Source of the DNA: Rhynochetos jubatus
Taxonomy: Eukaryota > Chordata > Aves > Eurypygiformes > Rhynochetidae
Assembly (NCBI GenBank): GCA_027574665.1
Contig: CM050650.1
Location: forward strand, 50,451,304-50,515,303
Direction: 5' to 3'
DNA: 64,000 bases
Made by a program: the position numbers and the translations under genes
In this document: in pieces, positions 22,101-36,060 of the stretch
Numbering within the stretch: the first letter of the stretch is position 1
Layout: each line of letters opens with the position of its first letter
Notes under the pieces: model-generated
What the model was told of the DNA's origin: nothing
The model's database searches: none
What the model saw: the letters and a program-made list of their open reading frames with translations, nothing else

Positions 22101-25100
22101 TATACCAAGAGCTGTACTTCAATGAAAGCAAATGTAAGTGGTCTTACCTTGCTCTGTGTTGTGACTGAAAATAGAGGCTGGTAAATGAAGATAATTCATC
22201 CAGATTTTGTGATGCAACACAGTTCAATGAAGATTTAACTAAACATACTTTCTGAGTGCAACAAATGAACAGGAACAATAAACAGGGAGGAAGTGAGATA
22301 AAATGGTGCAATTGAGATCCATACAAATTTAAAAAGGGTAACAGTCCAAAAGCAGGCGTATTTTGGATCTGTTCAGCTTTTCTCTCTCCTTTGAAGTCAA
22401 ACCTCTTACACTAAAAGCCATATTTAATCTAAGTTGATCTACAACTGTGATGCCCGGGAAGATGATGGTCAGATACTGTGTAACACATCTGTCTGTTTCC
22501 TTTCCTTGTTGTCCATCAGTGATAGTCCTCATGCTACTTTAAGGGGAATCAGATACGGTCACAGACCCCACTAAAACCTAAGCTTGCAAAAAAGGGGAAG
22601 AAAGGGATGGTATTTTTTGTGTGGATTAACTTATGCTGCCCATGAAATTTACAGGAAACATGGACTCCTTAGATTTCAGTGAAGCCACTTTCCTTTTGAA
22701 ATTAATAGCCTGAAATGTGAATGTAGAAATTCACCCCACATTACGTTATTTCCTTTATCCACACTTACACTACAAACAAGTTCTCATATTTAAAAATAAT
22801 GGCACTCAGACTGCCTAGTTTACCAGTGTTTGTGTCCTGCGTCCGTTAAAAGAAATTCAGCAACTCTCATTTGCTCCTGAGACTTACTCCATTTATTTCT
22901 ATAATGTAGTTAAGTTATAAATCGCTCATCATTTTCAGTAATGTATCTAAAATTGTCACTGCCCTGGGACTTCTTTTCATAAATATATTGTTTCTATTTA
23001 CCAAACCAGAAAAATTAAGTAAGCAAGGATGCCACGTCATGTAAATAATTTTATGGCTCTTAACATGCTTAGAATTAGCATTGGTGTTTAGGATTTAAGA
23101 CTTACAAGTAGATTAAAAGAAGGGCAGAAAATAGTACGTGTTTTATGATTAATTTGCTCTGTTAGGGAGGAAAACATCTATGGGTCTGTCAAATTCTAGT
23201 TCTGATGAATGCACTGTGGTTGATTAATTACTGTATCCTTTTAAAATAATGATAAAACAGATCTTATTTAATTTTCAAGTGCTATATTTTTTTAAGGCTG
23301 CCGTAGCATTCATTAAGTTTACAAGCTCACAGAGAAGTCTTATGTGTAGTCAAAAAGTTTTAGACTTTATGTTTTGTAAGGTCTGTTACTGTGAAGGCCA
23401 TGTTACTAATACCACCATACATCAATGTAGCCGTTAAGACATCAGCAATGTTTTCTGGGAAAAAATTAACAAACCTCTACATAACCAAGGTAAGCAGGGG
23501 ATTTTTTTTATTTTTCTTACTTCTTCTAAAGTATTAGGTCTAAAGGATGTTTGGTTATGCCTATATGAGATATAAAGAGCTGGGAATATTGATAATCCCT
23601 TGCTTGACAAAAGAGATACCTTTACCAGAAACAGCTGCTTCTCACCTGGTGTAAATCAGGCAGTTTGCTGGCTTCAGGAGAACTGGGCCATTTGGCAATG
23701 GCGAAGAGGTGTGTCAGATTTTGATTAGTTCCCAAGTCTATATGTGTTTTCTTAAGTCACAGGAAAAATAAAAAAGAAATAATCGTATTTTTTCTATCTC
23801 ATTGGATGCAGATGCAGGTGCATAAATTTTTCAGTCTCAGGGATCACCGAGGATGAAAACTTGACTCTTAAGGTGACACATTCTCAAATGTGAAGTAGGC
23901 AAACCAGCAGTGGGCAAATCAAGTCTCTAACACTGGAGGAGCTTTTCAAAAGCAGAGTTACTATCTTGCACATACTAACTTTCAACTGGTTTTTTTCTCC
24001 CCATGCCTAGAACTTGAGCTGTCACACAGCTGGTTTAACAGCTGGTTAAAACAGTAGTCAGGTAGTAACAGTATAGAAGAGGTATTAAATCAGGATGTTG
24101 CAGGTTTTGCATTTAAATGCAGACCTATGTGTCTTTAAACTTGTACCAAGCACTTGCCCTGAGCTATACTCAATATAAAACATAATAATTTGCCATAGAT
24201 GCTATAGGTCCCATATACTCTTAGTATCTGGTGATTTAGCATTCTGACTGGAGTTCATGTTTTTACTTATAAAATGGAGTGATCTGGGACTATTCAAACC
24301 GACGATATCCCACCTTCTGCTGGAAGTCTTTAGCTGAGATCAGTGGGGATGACCAGCGAGAATCCCAGGGCATACACGGTACAGCTGCAAGCAGTTTTTT
24401 CTGCAGAATGATGTCTTTTTGTATTGAGATCCAGATTTCCTTTCCTGATCCAAAATTGTGCACACCAGCTGGCCTGTTATATATGCTGTGTTAAACTTAC
24501 CTGACGAAAAATAAATATGCACTTTTTCTAGGTCTAACATTCTTGTGGTATATTACATTCTAGACCAACAAATAATCGTAACCATTTCCTAATATCAGTT
24601 TGTCTTTATCCCACTGAGACATCTACCAAGTTAATTCAGGTCACTTTCAAGAGCTACAGGGAAATTATTATACCATTGCTTCAAGTGAACACTGGATGTT
24701 CATCATTCTATAGTTCTTTACATTTTAGAATATAGTAGTCACAGAACATAAAAAAGAAGATACATATCTTACTGATAGAGAAGTAATTAATTTTTCTTTC
24801 AGGGGAGAAGAAGGTAAAGGGCAATAAAATTCATCTGTCAAGATTTTTTAGTATATATTTTTTAAAATTGATAAAAAATACAGCCTTGCATGTGTGATGT
24901 CAAGGATATATGTCAGCATTTTTGTAAGAAAACTAAGGGATATATAAATGTTCAATAAAAATCCCCCCCAGAATGACTTGTTTTTATTTAGATTCCTAAC
25001 TCTAGGGTAACATTTATGTAACATAGGAGAAATAAATCTTAATTTCTTGTATCTTGTTTAAAATATATTTCATGTTTGCATAGCATCTTTTTATTATCAT

Positions 25101-25689
25101 CAGATAGAGTTTTCAGTATGTGAACACATGACTCTTGAAGTGCTGCAGGGGTAAAGGAGGGAGGGCAGTAAGTTCTCAATGCATAGTACTGGGAGCAGGA
25201 GCAGAAACTTTTGACTGGGCCACCGATCCTGGATAATTAGGCTTTCTCCCCCCCGCTTTTGATTTAGGGGATATGGATGCTCAATATGTCTGTAGATTAA
25301 TTTCTAAATTCCTTTCTGAAAGAGTCTCATGAATTGTGAATTTGTACACTAAAACATCGGGTTATGGCCTGCATGTGGCCATAAAAAAGTGACAATTTGA
25401 TAGCTTGCCTGTTGAACTCCATTTTGAAAGACCCACTTTCATTAGTGGTTTAGTGCTGCTAAGTTGCCACTTAATGTTGCAAATGTGTATAAGCATACAG
25501 TATATTGTCTGCCTAGGATCTGTATCTACAGGGCACTTGGTAGGGCTAAAAGCAGTTGTATGCTTTACTCTTCCATTGGAAACACTAGGTAAAATTTCCA
25601 TGTGTGGCTAATTAAACCAATTTTCTAGGGAAAGTGAGGCTTGTTTATTTGCCAGTCCTCCCATTTTCCTCCCCACCTCTCCTCTTCCT
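19166..25689. other. Gene-free AT-rich region
   Basis: Over 6.5 kb I recognise no gene, RNA gene or repeat family. Open frames are all below 100 codons and show no family motif. Short homopolymers occur, such as a C8 near 24962-24969 and a C7 near 25249-25255. Confidence 0.4.
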
Positions 25690-26300
25690 GATAGACTGTG
25701 AACATTCTGGCCATGAAGGCTTCTGAGAGGTTTTGAGGATAACTTCTTGATACGGGACTGGATGGGTCAAGCCGGAGTGATGCATGGCTGGATCCTGCTG
25801 TTCACTAACAAGGAAAGAACTGGTTGTGGTAAAATGTGGTAATAGGTAACAGCCTTGGATATAATGACCATGAAATAGAGTTCAAGATCATGAGGAGAGT
25901 GAGGAAGGAGGGCAGCAGAGCACAGATCCTGGTGTACAAGCAAGCAGACTTCACTTTCTTTGCAAACTGTAGTTGGGGCCCCATGGGAAGCAGGTCTGAA
26001 AAATTAATGTCAGGAAACTGTCAGGTCTTTAAGGGCAGCATCCTTCAGATGAAAAAATGGTCCTTCCCATCCCTGCAGAGATAAGGCCAAGGTACTCGAT
26101 GCAGTCTTTGCTCTAATCTTTACCAACAAGGTCTCCCAGGTTTGCATGCTTAGTGACTCAGTTTGAAGAGGAGAACTACCAGCAGTGGACGTGGGTCAAG
26201 CCAAGGATTACTTGTGAGAAATTTGCCCATACAAGACCAGGGGACTAGATCGGCTCTATCCAAAGATGTTGAGAAAATGGGTCATAGAGTATCCCTTTCC
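25690..26300 (+). mobile_element. Old CR1 LINE fragment, endonuclease end to RT entry
   Basis: Plus-strand sequence with diverged CR1 ORF2 text. FEDNFL at about 25730-25747 and WILLFTNK at about 25790-25815 correspond to the endonuclease. LGYNDHEIEFKIM (25855-25893) is the family's SDHE region with Ser changed to Asn. VLDAVFALIFTNKVSQ (26093-26140) and LYPKMLRKWV (26255-26285) are the linker and RT entry. Several frameshifts and stops intervene. Neither end is a normal CR1 terminus, so both flanks were deleted or have decayed past recognition. It is older than the copies at 889 and 17532. Confidence 0.78.
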
Positions 26301-29249
26301 AGTCTTTTGTAAGGACGAGCTACATCTGAGAGTAGGCAGAATGATGGATGATGCATGTGTACATATGGAGGTATATGTACATCTATATGTACACCCAGTT
26401 TCCAATATGCAGAATCATGTCAGTTATTTTACAAGTAGTCAGAAAGAACCTTCAGTAGGTTTCTTTCTGCCACAAACTTATTTTTATCCTTTATTTATTA
26501 CGTTCTTGCATGTAATGTCTAACTTTATACAGCACATTTTATTTTAATATTTTTCATATACTCAATTATGGAATAAATGAACCACTAATCTAAGAACTGC
26601 TTATTAATCTGCAGGGGTACAGCAATATTTTTATAGAAGCATCATCTAATACTATGTTTTTGCTGATGTTGCTGACATTAGACAAACTGGCTGAAGAAAA
26701 GAATTACAACAATAGAGACAATTTAATATGAATAAAACTAAGGAGTCTAATTTTTTTCATTATTGGCAAGCAAACACACTGTTGTAACTTAAAGGTGTTT
26801 TATGTGGGGAAATGGAAGTCCATTCAAATTTCAAGAAGTTACAGTGGAAAGGCAGACAAGATATCAAAGGAAAAAATCAGTACAGATTTCTGAGGGTCAC
26901 AAATTAAACCATTTTCTTTATTGGAAATTACCAAGAAAAAAATACCATATGCATACATTGTCAGCCTCTGTGATTTCCAGCTGACAGAAATTTAAATGCA
27001 AAGCAGTTTTTAATTCTGCAAGCCAAACTTCTGCAACCAAACATTTGTGGGATGCAAAACAAATATTTACCTGTTTTATAACTACAGTCCTGCATGCATT
27101 AGACAGGTTATAGATTCTTTTGCCTTAGTGGCACGTCTGCATAGCATATAAGCAGATTAAAAACTTTTTATATGTAGAAGCTTCTTCTGGCGGAGGAACA
27201 TAATATATAAAGTCAGTTACAAAACAGGCTCTTTCCTTAGATGCAGATGGGTTAACTAATTTTAATTAGTCGGTCATTAGTCAACATTTCCAAGTTTTTG
27301 AAGCTTCTCTGTCTTAGCCAGTCATATTTTCCTAAAGCCTTGCATGCAGTTTCATGAGCATTTAGTAATGCAGTTCTCAATATGCAAGGAAAGACATTGG
27401 AAATCATAATATTAAAAAAGCCATCATGTCATCTGTTTTGAATATCCACTGGTCTCTGCTGTATTTAGAAAAGGTGATATGAAGTGTTTCCATACGATCC
27501 GCAATGTGGTTTTCTTTCCTCACAGACATCCTAAACTCAGCTGAACCTGTGGATCCCATTTGTCCACATGCAGGATAGCTTTGTATTGGGTGTGTAGGAA
27601 GTCTGGTCTCCTTGCATAGGATGTGAAGCAGTGCTGAGCATGTGCATGGAGTAAACCCAGTTCTTGAGATTGGTTTCAGAGTTTTTTCTCTATTTGAGAC
27701 AGTTTTACTCTGTTTATCCAAGTGTAAATAACACACAGTTTAATGCAGTGTTTAATTTTCTACTTTTAGGTTACATTGCTCACTTACTTACATATTCCTT
27801 ACTCTGCTTCTGTACAGATCCTCTGGCTAGAGCCTTCTTTTTCACTATCACATTTTCTACTACAGATTTGAGGACAGACTAACGACACCGTGTGTCAATA
27901 CTCCTTTGCGTAAACAGTTGTAAATAACTTGATAACAATTGTAGTCTCATGCCACTGAGATAATTGCTGGATTTTTGAAATAACTAAAATATCATAAAGC
28001 AACAGAGATAGGGATATAGACAATGGATACTAAAATATTTGGTCTGAGACATATAAGACTGGCAGATAATTTGTAAAGTACGTAGTTAAAGGGCAATTGG
28101 AGTTTATATTCATTCCCTAGTTTGCTCAAATTCAGTGATTTTGACAGTTCTGCTGCATATTTAGATAGCATTAGTTCAAATACACTTTACCGTTTGTGGA
28201 TACATGATAAATAGATTAGGGTTTTAGTAGTTTTTCCCTATTTACTTTTTTTAGCTTATGTCACTTGCCTTTGGAGTTTGTATTAAGTTTGTTACATTTT
28301 TCCTCACTTAAACAGCATGCACGTATAAAATAATTATTTTAGTCTTGTAGGTTGTCATTTGTTTTCTTTAGGATGACTTCAGGGACACTGAAATTAACAC
28401 TCAGAAGTCCTTGGGTTGGCAAAACTGAATGAAGCAGAATTAACCCAAATCTGTCAAATTCTAAGGAACAGGGTGACGGGTAGTCTTGGAAGTACCATTA
28501 TGCATCTGCCCAACTCAGCTGTGTACCTGACTAACTTTAGATATTCACTCCTTTATGCTTAATATCTTCAGAAGTTTTGTCAGTGCAAGCACTGGTTTTG
28601 AAACCGCTATCATATCTGTTACCAGGTGAAAAATGGTACAAAGTTAAAATTTGAGCATAAATTTATTTATAGTGCTTCCTTTAAATGCTAGACATTGGGA
28701 AGCAGGGATTAGTAAAATATTATGTACCAATACTCCATAAAAGTAAGCCAGAACAACACCTGTAAATAATTCTAAAATTAGTCCAACATTTTAAAGTATC
28801 AGTGAGTGTTTTTACATGGGGAATATGTGTATCTTAGGTAATTTACAACTACATAATTGAAGTTTGAAGACTTTATAGTTAGTAACAAATAAAATATCAG
28901 AATAGTACATTAAATATTGCTGGTGTTTCCTTGAGAACATTCTAATATTTTGCAACAACTGCATATTTTTTGTTTTTAATTACCTCATTAAGACATAATG
29001 ATCTTGCACTGTCATACAAGATAGCCTGTTAATGGGCTGAAATAAAACAAAAAGCTATCGGGAGCGTATATTAGGGATGATTGAGCACTGGGTTGCTTCA
29101 GTTTTACTGTAGTGTAACTCCACTGAAAGCAACTGAAAGACACAGATAGACAGGTATAGCAATGTAGTGGTGAAATGGATCTGTTGACTATGGTTTGCGT
29201 ATTGAAAAGAGAAGAAGCACCTGCACTAAGAAAAGTGTTTCAGTGCTAT
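26301..29249. other. Gene-free AT-rich region
   Basis: No gene or repeat family is recognised. Two small palindromic sites are noted: TGTACATAT / ATATGTACA at 26358-26381, and the paired homeodomain-like palindrome at 27255-27270. Confidence 0.4.
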
Positions 29250-29690
29250 CAGTTCATGCCGGCCTCTTCGGGCACAGCTGCCTGCTCTAGCGTGGGGCCT
29301 TCCCAGGGCTGCAGTGGGTCTCTGCTCCTCCGTGACCCTCCATGGCTGCAGGGGCACAGCCTGCCCTCTCACCACAGGCTGCAGGGAAACCCCTGCTCTG
29401 GCCACCTCCTCCTTGCCTTTCTGTGCTGCCTTGGATATCTGCCCTGTTGTCTTTCTTACATCCCACTCCTCTCTCTGCTGCTGGTTCTTTTTGGTTTTCC
29501 CCTTCTAAGTATGTTAATCACAGAGGCACTGATGGGATCAGCTGTGGCCAGAGTTGTTCCCAACTTGAAGCTGGGGCAGCTTCTCACAGGACCCACCCCT
29601 GTAGCCCTGCCCCCACTACAACCCCCCACATCAAGCCCCCAGCACACACACACACACACACCCTCCAACCCCTCTATCTATTCACTGGCA
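29250..29690. repeat. GC-rich interspersed repeat, probably an avian ERV LTR fragment
   Basis: A ~440-base block clearly richer in G+C than its surroundings. It contains CAGCTGCCTGCTCTAGC, two further GGCTGCAG blocks, GTATGTTAATCACAGAGGC, CTTCTCACAGGACCCACCCC and a closing CA repeat. I recall this order of blocks from LTR-like dispersed repeats in other bird genomes. I see no complete TG...CA ends, TATA box or poly(A) signal, so element type and orientation are uncertain. Overlapping open frames of 153-172 codons are a by-product of high GC and have no known domains. Confidence 0.45.
29643..29662 (+). repeat. (CA)n microsatellite
   Basis: About ten CA units at the right edge of the GC-rich repeat block. 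Likely length-polymorphic. Confidence 0.9.
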
Positions 29691-29886
29691 TAAAAATTCA
29701 AACGATAGTACACATGAGTAGCCAGGACCCAGTGTTAGATCCTTTCCTGGAACAGAGAAGAAACTCCTATGTCAAATCTAAGTACGTGATGCATCAAATG
29801 TGAACGAGTATCTTGTTTTCTGGCAGTTGAATTGTTTACATGCTTACACATCTTCAGCTGAACCTACTCATAGTACTCACCATCTT

Positions 29887-29929
29887 GGTATGTGGTAGGG
29901 GCTCCACCTATAAACCCCTACCGCATACC
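29887..29929. repeat. Strong 15-bp hairpin
   Basis: GGTATGTGGTAGGGG (29887-29901) and CCCCTACCGCATACC (29915-29929) form inverted arms with one mismatch, which would be a G-U pair in minus-strand RNA or an A-C mismatch in plus-strand RNA. The loop is 13 bases. Pairing does not extend beyond the arms, shorter than a typical microRNA precursor. Function unknown. Confidence 0.7.
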
Positions 29930-32900
29930 TCAACCTGTTTCAGAGGTTCATAAACCAGATATTTCTCTCCAGAGCATCACAAATCCCTGAACCACGCCTC
30001 AAGCATGTAGTAACAGAACAGATTTCAGTACATCAGTCACAGTAATTGTTCTGTCCACCATTTATATTGCAACATGGAGGTTACAGCATTTAATCAATAA
30101 CCATGGTTGTAAACATGCTTCAGTCTGTAGTAGTGGAAACTGAAACCTTTTAGAGTATTGGTCACCTCTGGGGCACTGGAGTAGAGATAAGACTGTCAGG
30201 GCACAGGCTTGTCTTCCATGCTCTCCTTTGGAGAAGGGACAGAATGCAACAAGAAATAGCAGATTTGCAGGGCTGGAAGCAGTGTAATCAGCTTCGGCTT
30301 TGTAAGAGACCCAGCTTTAGTATTCTTCATGAAGTGAGAATCCTGACTTCAGTTCTCTATTCTCACTGCTATTTATATATTTTATGTAAAGACTGCTAAA
30401 TATAAAAAGCTAGGCTGTTCAGTACAGTAATGCTGGCCTCAATCCAACTGTGCTCTCAGGTGAGTGTCCTCATTCATTCAGATACTAAATCATAGTACCT
30501 GTTTCCTTATCTCTGTAGACTTTGATCTCTACACTGAGGGCATACCCAAAGTAAACAGACTAAGAATGGCATTTTTGCTTAGTGATTTAAGAACCAAGTG
30601 TGAAGTGATTAGGGAACTGTGGGATATGAGAAACATACATTTGAAGTATTTCAGGTGAATGGAGACCTAATCATAGTATAGTAGATGAGATTTGATGAGT
30701 GTTCCAAGATACTAACTGTGTAAGTTTTCCATATTCAGCTGTAAAGCAGACTGAACTGATTATCCACACCTAGAGAGAGACTTTTTCTAGACTCACCATT
30801 TAGTGGGCTCAGGACTTGCAGTATAAATACAGAAATGAGACAAAATAAATGGGAAGAGGTGAAGCATTTCTCAGTGATCACAAAACAGGCCTGTGGCAAA
30901 ATGGAGTGTTGAATCCAGATCCTCTAAATCAAGTCCAGGGTCTTGATCAGTATGTTGCATCATAATTTGAAAATGTATCTGCCTGTAGACACAGCTACAG
31001 CAGATATCTATGAACACTGAAGACAAGTTTTTTTTCCCAACATTTAAGTAAACGGTGTCAGTTTCAGCCCTCAGCTACACCCTGGAAACCTGAGGAATGG
31101 ATTCAACCCTAACTCAAATTAAGCTGTAAAGTTACATTGTGGGTCTCTGGTAATTTCTTAACTGACGCATTTTCCTTGGCTAATGGGATTTTATTAAATG
31201 TGATATGTAGCTGTAAGATCACATTTATCTGGGTAATGTTTCTTTATATCTGTATTAGAAATAAGTAGGCAGACCAATGAGTCAAGAATTATAGTGGGAA
31301 ATAATTGCCTAATGTGATAAAAAGTAACCAGCAGTAGCCTACTATACACAAAGTAAAGGCTAGCACACTAGTCATAGCTGTGTAAATCAGTAGAATAATT
31401 TCCTAAGAGTTTTTGTTACTAAGAATCTACTGTATAACAATAGTGCCATTTCATCCAACATTTTCCCACTAATCAAGGTGTTTCAGTGATAGCTCTTTAC
31501 TGATATGCTCAAGACACAGTTAAGATAGTTAAAATGCAGTTTCCGAAGCAAACCCAGCTGTACAAAATACCCATTTTTTATTTTTTAACATAAATAATAG
31601 TGTATTTTTAGTGGTTTGATGAAATGCTGCAAGCTGCTTTCAGAGTATTATCTTAGAAATGGAATACTATAATCCTCAATATGAATTTCCAATCATTTAG
31701 TGTATATGTGTGATAAGACTTATTTTAGTTTATTTCCTATTCGTAGATCTGGTGTATAATTTTTCACTTCTAGAAACAAACCCCTTTTAAATATGATTTT
31801 CTTTTCATTGATATAAATGATTTTCCATGAACTCTGAAAACATTGTTCTTTTCATTTCTCTATGAAAAAGTCAAAATAACTCATGTATAACAGAGGGTGT
31901 TATTAGGAATTTTGGTTTGTATTGACCATACTTAAAATAAGTGCTTGTGCATTCAACACAGATCATAAAAAATTGTGATATTCTGTCTTGCTGAGTTCTT
32001 TGCTGTTCCAAATCTGAGTAAATGCTCCAGGCTGCATGTGCAGCATGTGTTTCTGGAAGTACAGAACAGAATGGCTTCCTTTTTATGTCTGTTTTGAGAT
32101 TGATAGTGCATATGAGAAACTGAAATGGAAGGTGGAAAGCCCAAAGCTGTTTTGCCAGATTTACGTTTTTTCACATTTTTCTTGGAAGTTTGGAGTAATT
32201 TAAATCAAAAAACGAAACCAAAACCAACCAACCAAAACCCCAAAAACCCTTTCTTTATAAAGAAAAATACGATCATGCTGAAAAATTTACTGGATTGACT
32301 AACAGTAGGAAATTTTGTCTTCCCTTAGTGTGCCCATGAAGTGATTTGATTGCTAAATAGTTCAAATTCTTTTATTATGCAATGTTTGATTTTTTTCCCA
32401 AGCTCAGTATCAATCTTGATAGAAGACTGTAAAAAGTAACATGCACATAGTATATTTGTGTCCCTGCAGGTCATTAAATTTCTTCTAGGAGTGTCTGAAA
32501 TTGTTTTGGGTAAATTAGTCTCTTATTTTGTAGACATGGTACCTTTGTTTTTATAAAATTATAAAGAATGCACAGCAGTGATATAAGCCACCAGGTTCAC
32601 CTCTGGCATCAGAGGATAACTGCAGCGATCATGTTGCTCCATTAGAGGTACATTGTCAACATTACATCTTCCCACAAGTGTTAAAGTTCAAGCAAGAAGG
32701 TGGGGGATTAGTTATACCAGTTACCCTTTCTAAGGATAGTTTATGGATATCTTTTGTTATCAAAACATATACATAATAATCTGGTAATTGGTGAAAATAA
32801 CTTATGTATATCTTAAGGATTAATTAGGAAATATATTAAAAAAATCAAAGATTAAGTCTGCCATGAAAATGTTAGATACTATATCTTGAACACTCAAAAT

Positions 32901-35879
32901 TAACTGGTTTGTTTTCATTGTTCCAACAAACTGTTGAGATAGGTCTTTGCTCTCATAAAAAATTAAAACACAGCTTCCTATAAAGACCTCCTATGGCTTT
33001 ACAATGGTTATTTAATTGGCTGTCTGAATTTGAGACATATGAACTTAGTATCTACTTTAAACAGAGCCCGATTTATTTAATATTAAGCTTTCATTAATTA
33101 AATCTTATTTTAACAATCTCCAGTTTGCAGCTCTAGTGGAATTTCAGGCACAACCATTTGCCATCAAAGGCTTGGCAGAGCTGATGAAACTCTAGAGTCC
33201 TACTCACAAACCGCAGGTTTCCTCTTCTAAAAAAAAAAAGTGAGAAGAAAACAGTGTTGCTTAATCTAACTACTTATTATCATATTTATATTCAGAATAT
33301 ATGAATGTTATTTGACATTACTTTCAATTTCCCTACACTTTCTGTGCATTTATGTATTGTAAATTACACTCTGATTTTTATTTATTTGGAGCCTATGTAC
33401 TACATTAGATTAAGCTTCACCACAGCCTTTGTCCTGTACTTTAAGCCAGTATTAAACTACAATTTAAGTTGAGTCATAATGAGCTAACAGCGTCACTGGA
33501 GTCTCAAAAAATAAAAACTTAATATAGTTCCTGAAATAAGTGGAAAGACTCCCATTAACTGTCACTATTCATCAGATTGTCCCTAATCGTTCATCCTGAA
33601 GTTTCTTAATCACAAAAGTGGGATAGAGTTTAACTGATTTGACCTTGCATACTTGAATGACTGTTGTATGAGGCCTAGATAGTTTGATGAATCTCTTTTT
33701 GTTTTAATTTTCTGTAGTTTGCATACATAATCATAGAAATGCAGTAGGCCTTTTTCTTTTATTTTCTTTTTTTTCTTTCATTGTACAAAAAGGGGAAAAT
33801 AAGTGTGTAAGTGTGGCTTTGAAAAGAGACATTTAACGTGTGTTTCTTGTATCATTATATGATGCTGGTAGAAATAAGCAATATATATGAAGTACAGAAG
33901 AGATTCAGAAATGTCAGATGTCATGGTAAGGCTATATCTCTAGTTAGCATCAGCAACTATTCACGAGTGGAGCAAAAATTAATTATGTAGTTGTTTTCCT
34001 ACTCTGTTTCTTTTTCAAGTGAATTTGATAATGGAGCTAACTGCATTTTCTGTTTGACATTGAAATTCCACATGTGCGAGGAATAGAAAAAGTGTGTATT
34101 AATGGAGACCCTAGTATTGTGATTTTCCAACGGCTGAATAAGAATGGATTGGAAGAAGAGGAAATATTTCCTGACTCCTAGTGCCTTAGCTGCAGGCTGA
34201 TGAATAGCATGGTTTGGAATCAATTTCAGCATTGATCTGAAAGATAATCCTCTTCACAACAACCACGTCCTGAGGTTTTTACTGTCAGGTGTGAAAATGA
34301 ATGGCAGGTTCTAAATAAATGAAGAAAAAAAAAAAAAGAAAGAGAAAACAGAATGAGGCCTACTGGGAGAGGGGCAGTTATTTGTCTGTCACACATGAGC
34401 TAATACACTGCAGACATTTACTTAGGAAAAAGCGAGCTGTACACGGAAAGGGTATTTATTTTCTTAATTGCCAAAACGATGCTCTGAAATTGAAGAATCA
34501 ATCATGTTTATTGTTATATGTGGGAAATTAAAAATATACAGTATACGGTAATTTAACTTGCAGCTCAAGGAATCCATAGTACGCTTCTAATCGATATTCT
34601 GTACTTCATGCTAGCTTGGTCATGTAGGGCACCGGGAGGGGAAGAAAAACCTACGGATGTAGACTCAGCTGTTCAGTTTGGAAGGCTTTTATTCTATAAA
34701 TGCTCCACAACAAATAAGGATTACAAGAGGTACCTGAGAGAATACGTTAGTGTTTGGAGTTGGAATGTGTTTAACACAGTGTCTAAGAATTTCTGGGAAT
34801 CAGAAACTAATAGTTTTAGCTTTCCAAATAAAATGTGCAGGAGGAAAGAAAAGATTTTTACTGTCCTGTTAAAAGATGAAAAGCTCATACTATCCCATAG
34901 GCCACAGCTAAATGGAGTTATGGCACTCCATTCTATCTAAGCTCTTACCATCTTCGTTACTTTGTCACATCGTTACACTTGTTTGAAACACAAGGGCATT
35001 TTCCAGTAAGACTCAAGTGAATTACATTTCCAACAAGCTGAGCAAATTTTGGTCGGTGGTACAGACTACAACCACACCACAGCCTTCAGGCCCTGTTTGA
35101 ACTTAATGTCACTTCATGAACTAGTTAGTTGCCATGAGAATTCAGGACATCTGATTCCTAATTGCGGTTTCTCTCTCTTATTTAAACATTACCAAGATTT
35201 TGAAATATGTCTTTGCATACAGACAATTTAATTTCTTTCAAAGTCAGCAAATACAATTAAAATGTGTCTGGTCAAGACAGGTAGTTTGTTACAATATGTA
35301 TATCTTGGTTATATTTGATAACATTTTCTTTCTTGCATCATTGCATTCACTTGCATTCACTTTAAAAATGAACAGTGATGATATTTAAGATGTCATGCAG
35401 ACATCTGAATTTGTCCATCACCAAAGTGAATTTGATTTCATATCTGAGATACTGCATAAGCATTCTGCTAACACAGAATGTAGCCAGTGCCCTGGCTGTA
35501 CTGCCTTTCACATTCAAGGCTCTCCTGCTTCCCTGCAAAGTTTCCAGGCTGGGTTGAAGTTTTCTGTGAGTATATGAGTAAATTTACTGTTTATTAATTC
35601 ATACATTTGATCCCTGCTGGAAAGTGCTGACTCTATTGGTGAGTGAAGTAGTTCCAAATGCCAAGTTTTACTAATCCCACATAAACCTCTGTGCAAACAT
35701 CACTAAATAAAAATGTACGTTGGCATAAATAAAATAATCTCACTTCAGTAGTTACTTTTAAGGTGGAATATACTGAAAACAATTTCAGTTCACTTGACTA
35801 TAATAGTGAAGAGGCACAGAAAAGGAAAGTGAAGATAATTGTAGTTCAAATCATCTAGGAGTAGTGCTGGCAAAACCCC

Positions 35880-36060
35880 CCATTTTATTAGCTGCTTAAC
35901 TTCTGTCTGGGCTTGCATGATGATATTGGTTTTCAGATACTGATGCAAGCCAGGATTAATATTGCTGATTTTATTGATTTAATTAGTCATGTGAACCTTT
36001 GATTCCATTAATGGTTTTTAGGTCTGAATCGATACAAATAATATTAGCGGTCCAAAGTGT
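35880..36060. promoter_or_regulatory. Candidate conserved noncoding/enhancer segment
   Basis: Clustered transcription-factor-like sites in non-repetitive sequence: TTTAATTAG (homeodomain-like) near 35978-35986, CTTTGATT (TCF/LEF-like) at 35997-36004, and ATTAATGG at 36007-36014. Such clusters are typical of vertebrate conserved noncoding elements, but conservation cannot be judged from one sequence. Confidence 0.2.

Noticed and set aside
29175..29693. Open frames of 172 and 153 codons
   Set aside because: They overlap in different frames inside a GC-rich repeat-like block ending in a CA microsatellite; low stop density follows from composition.
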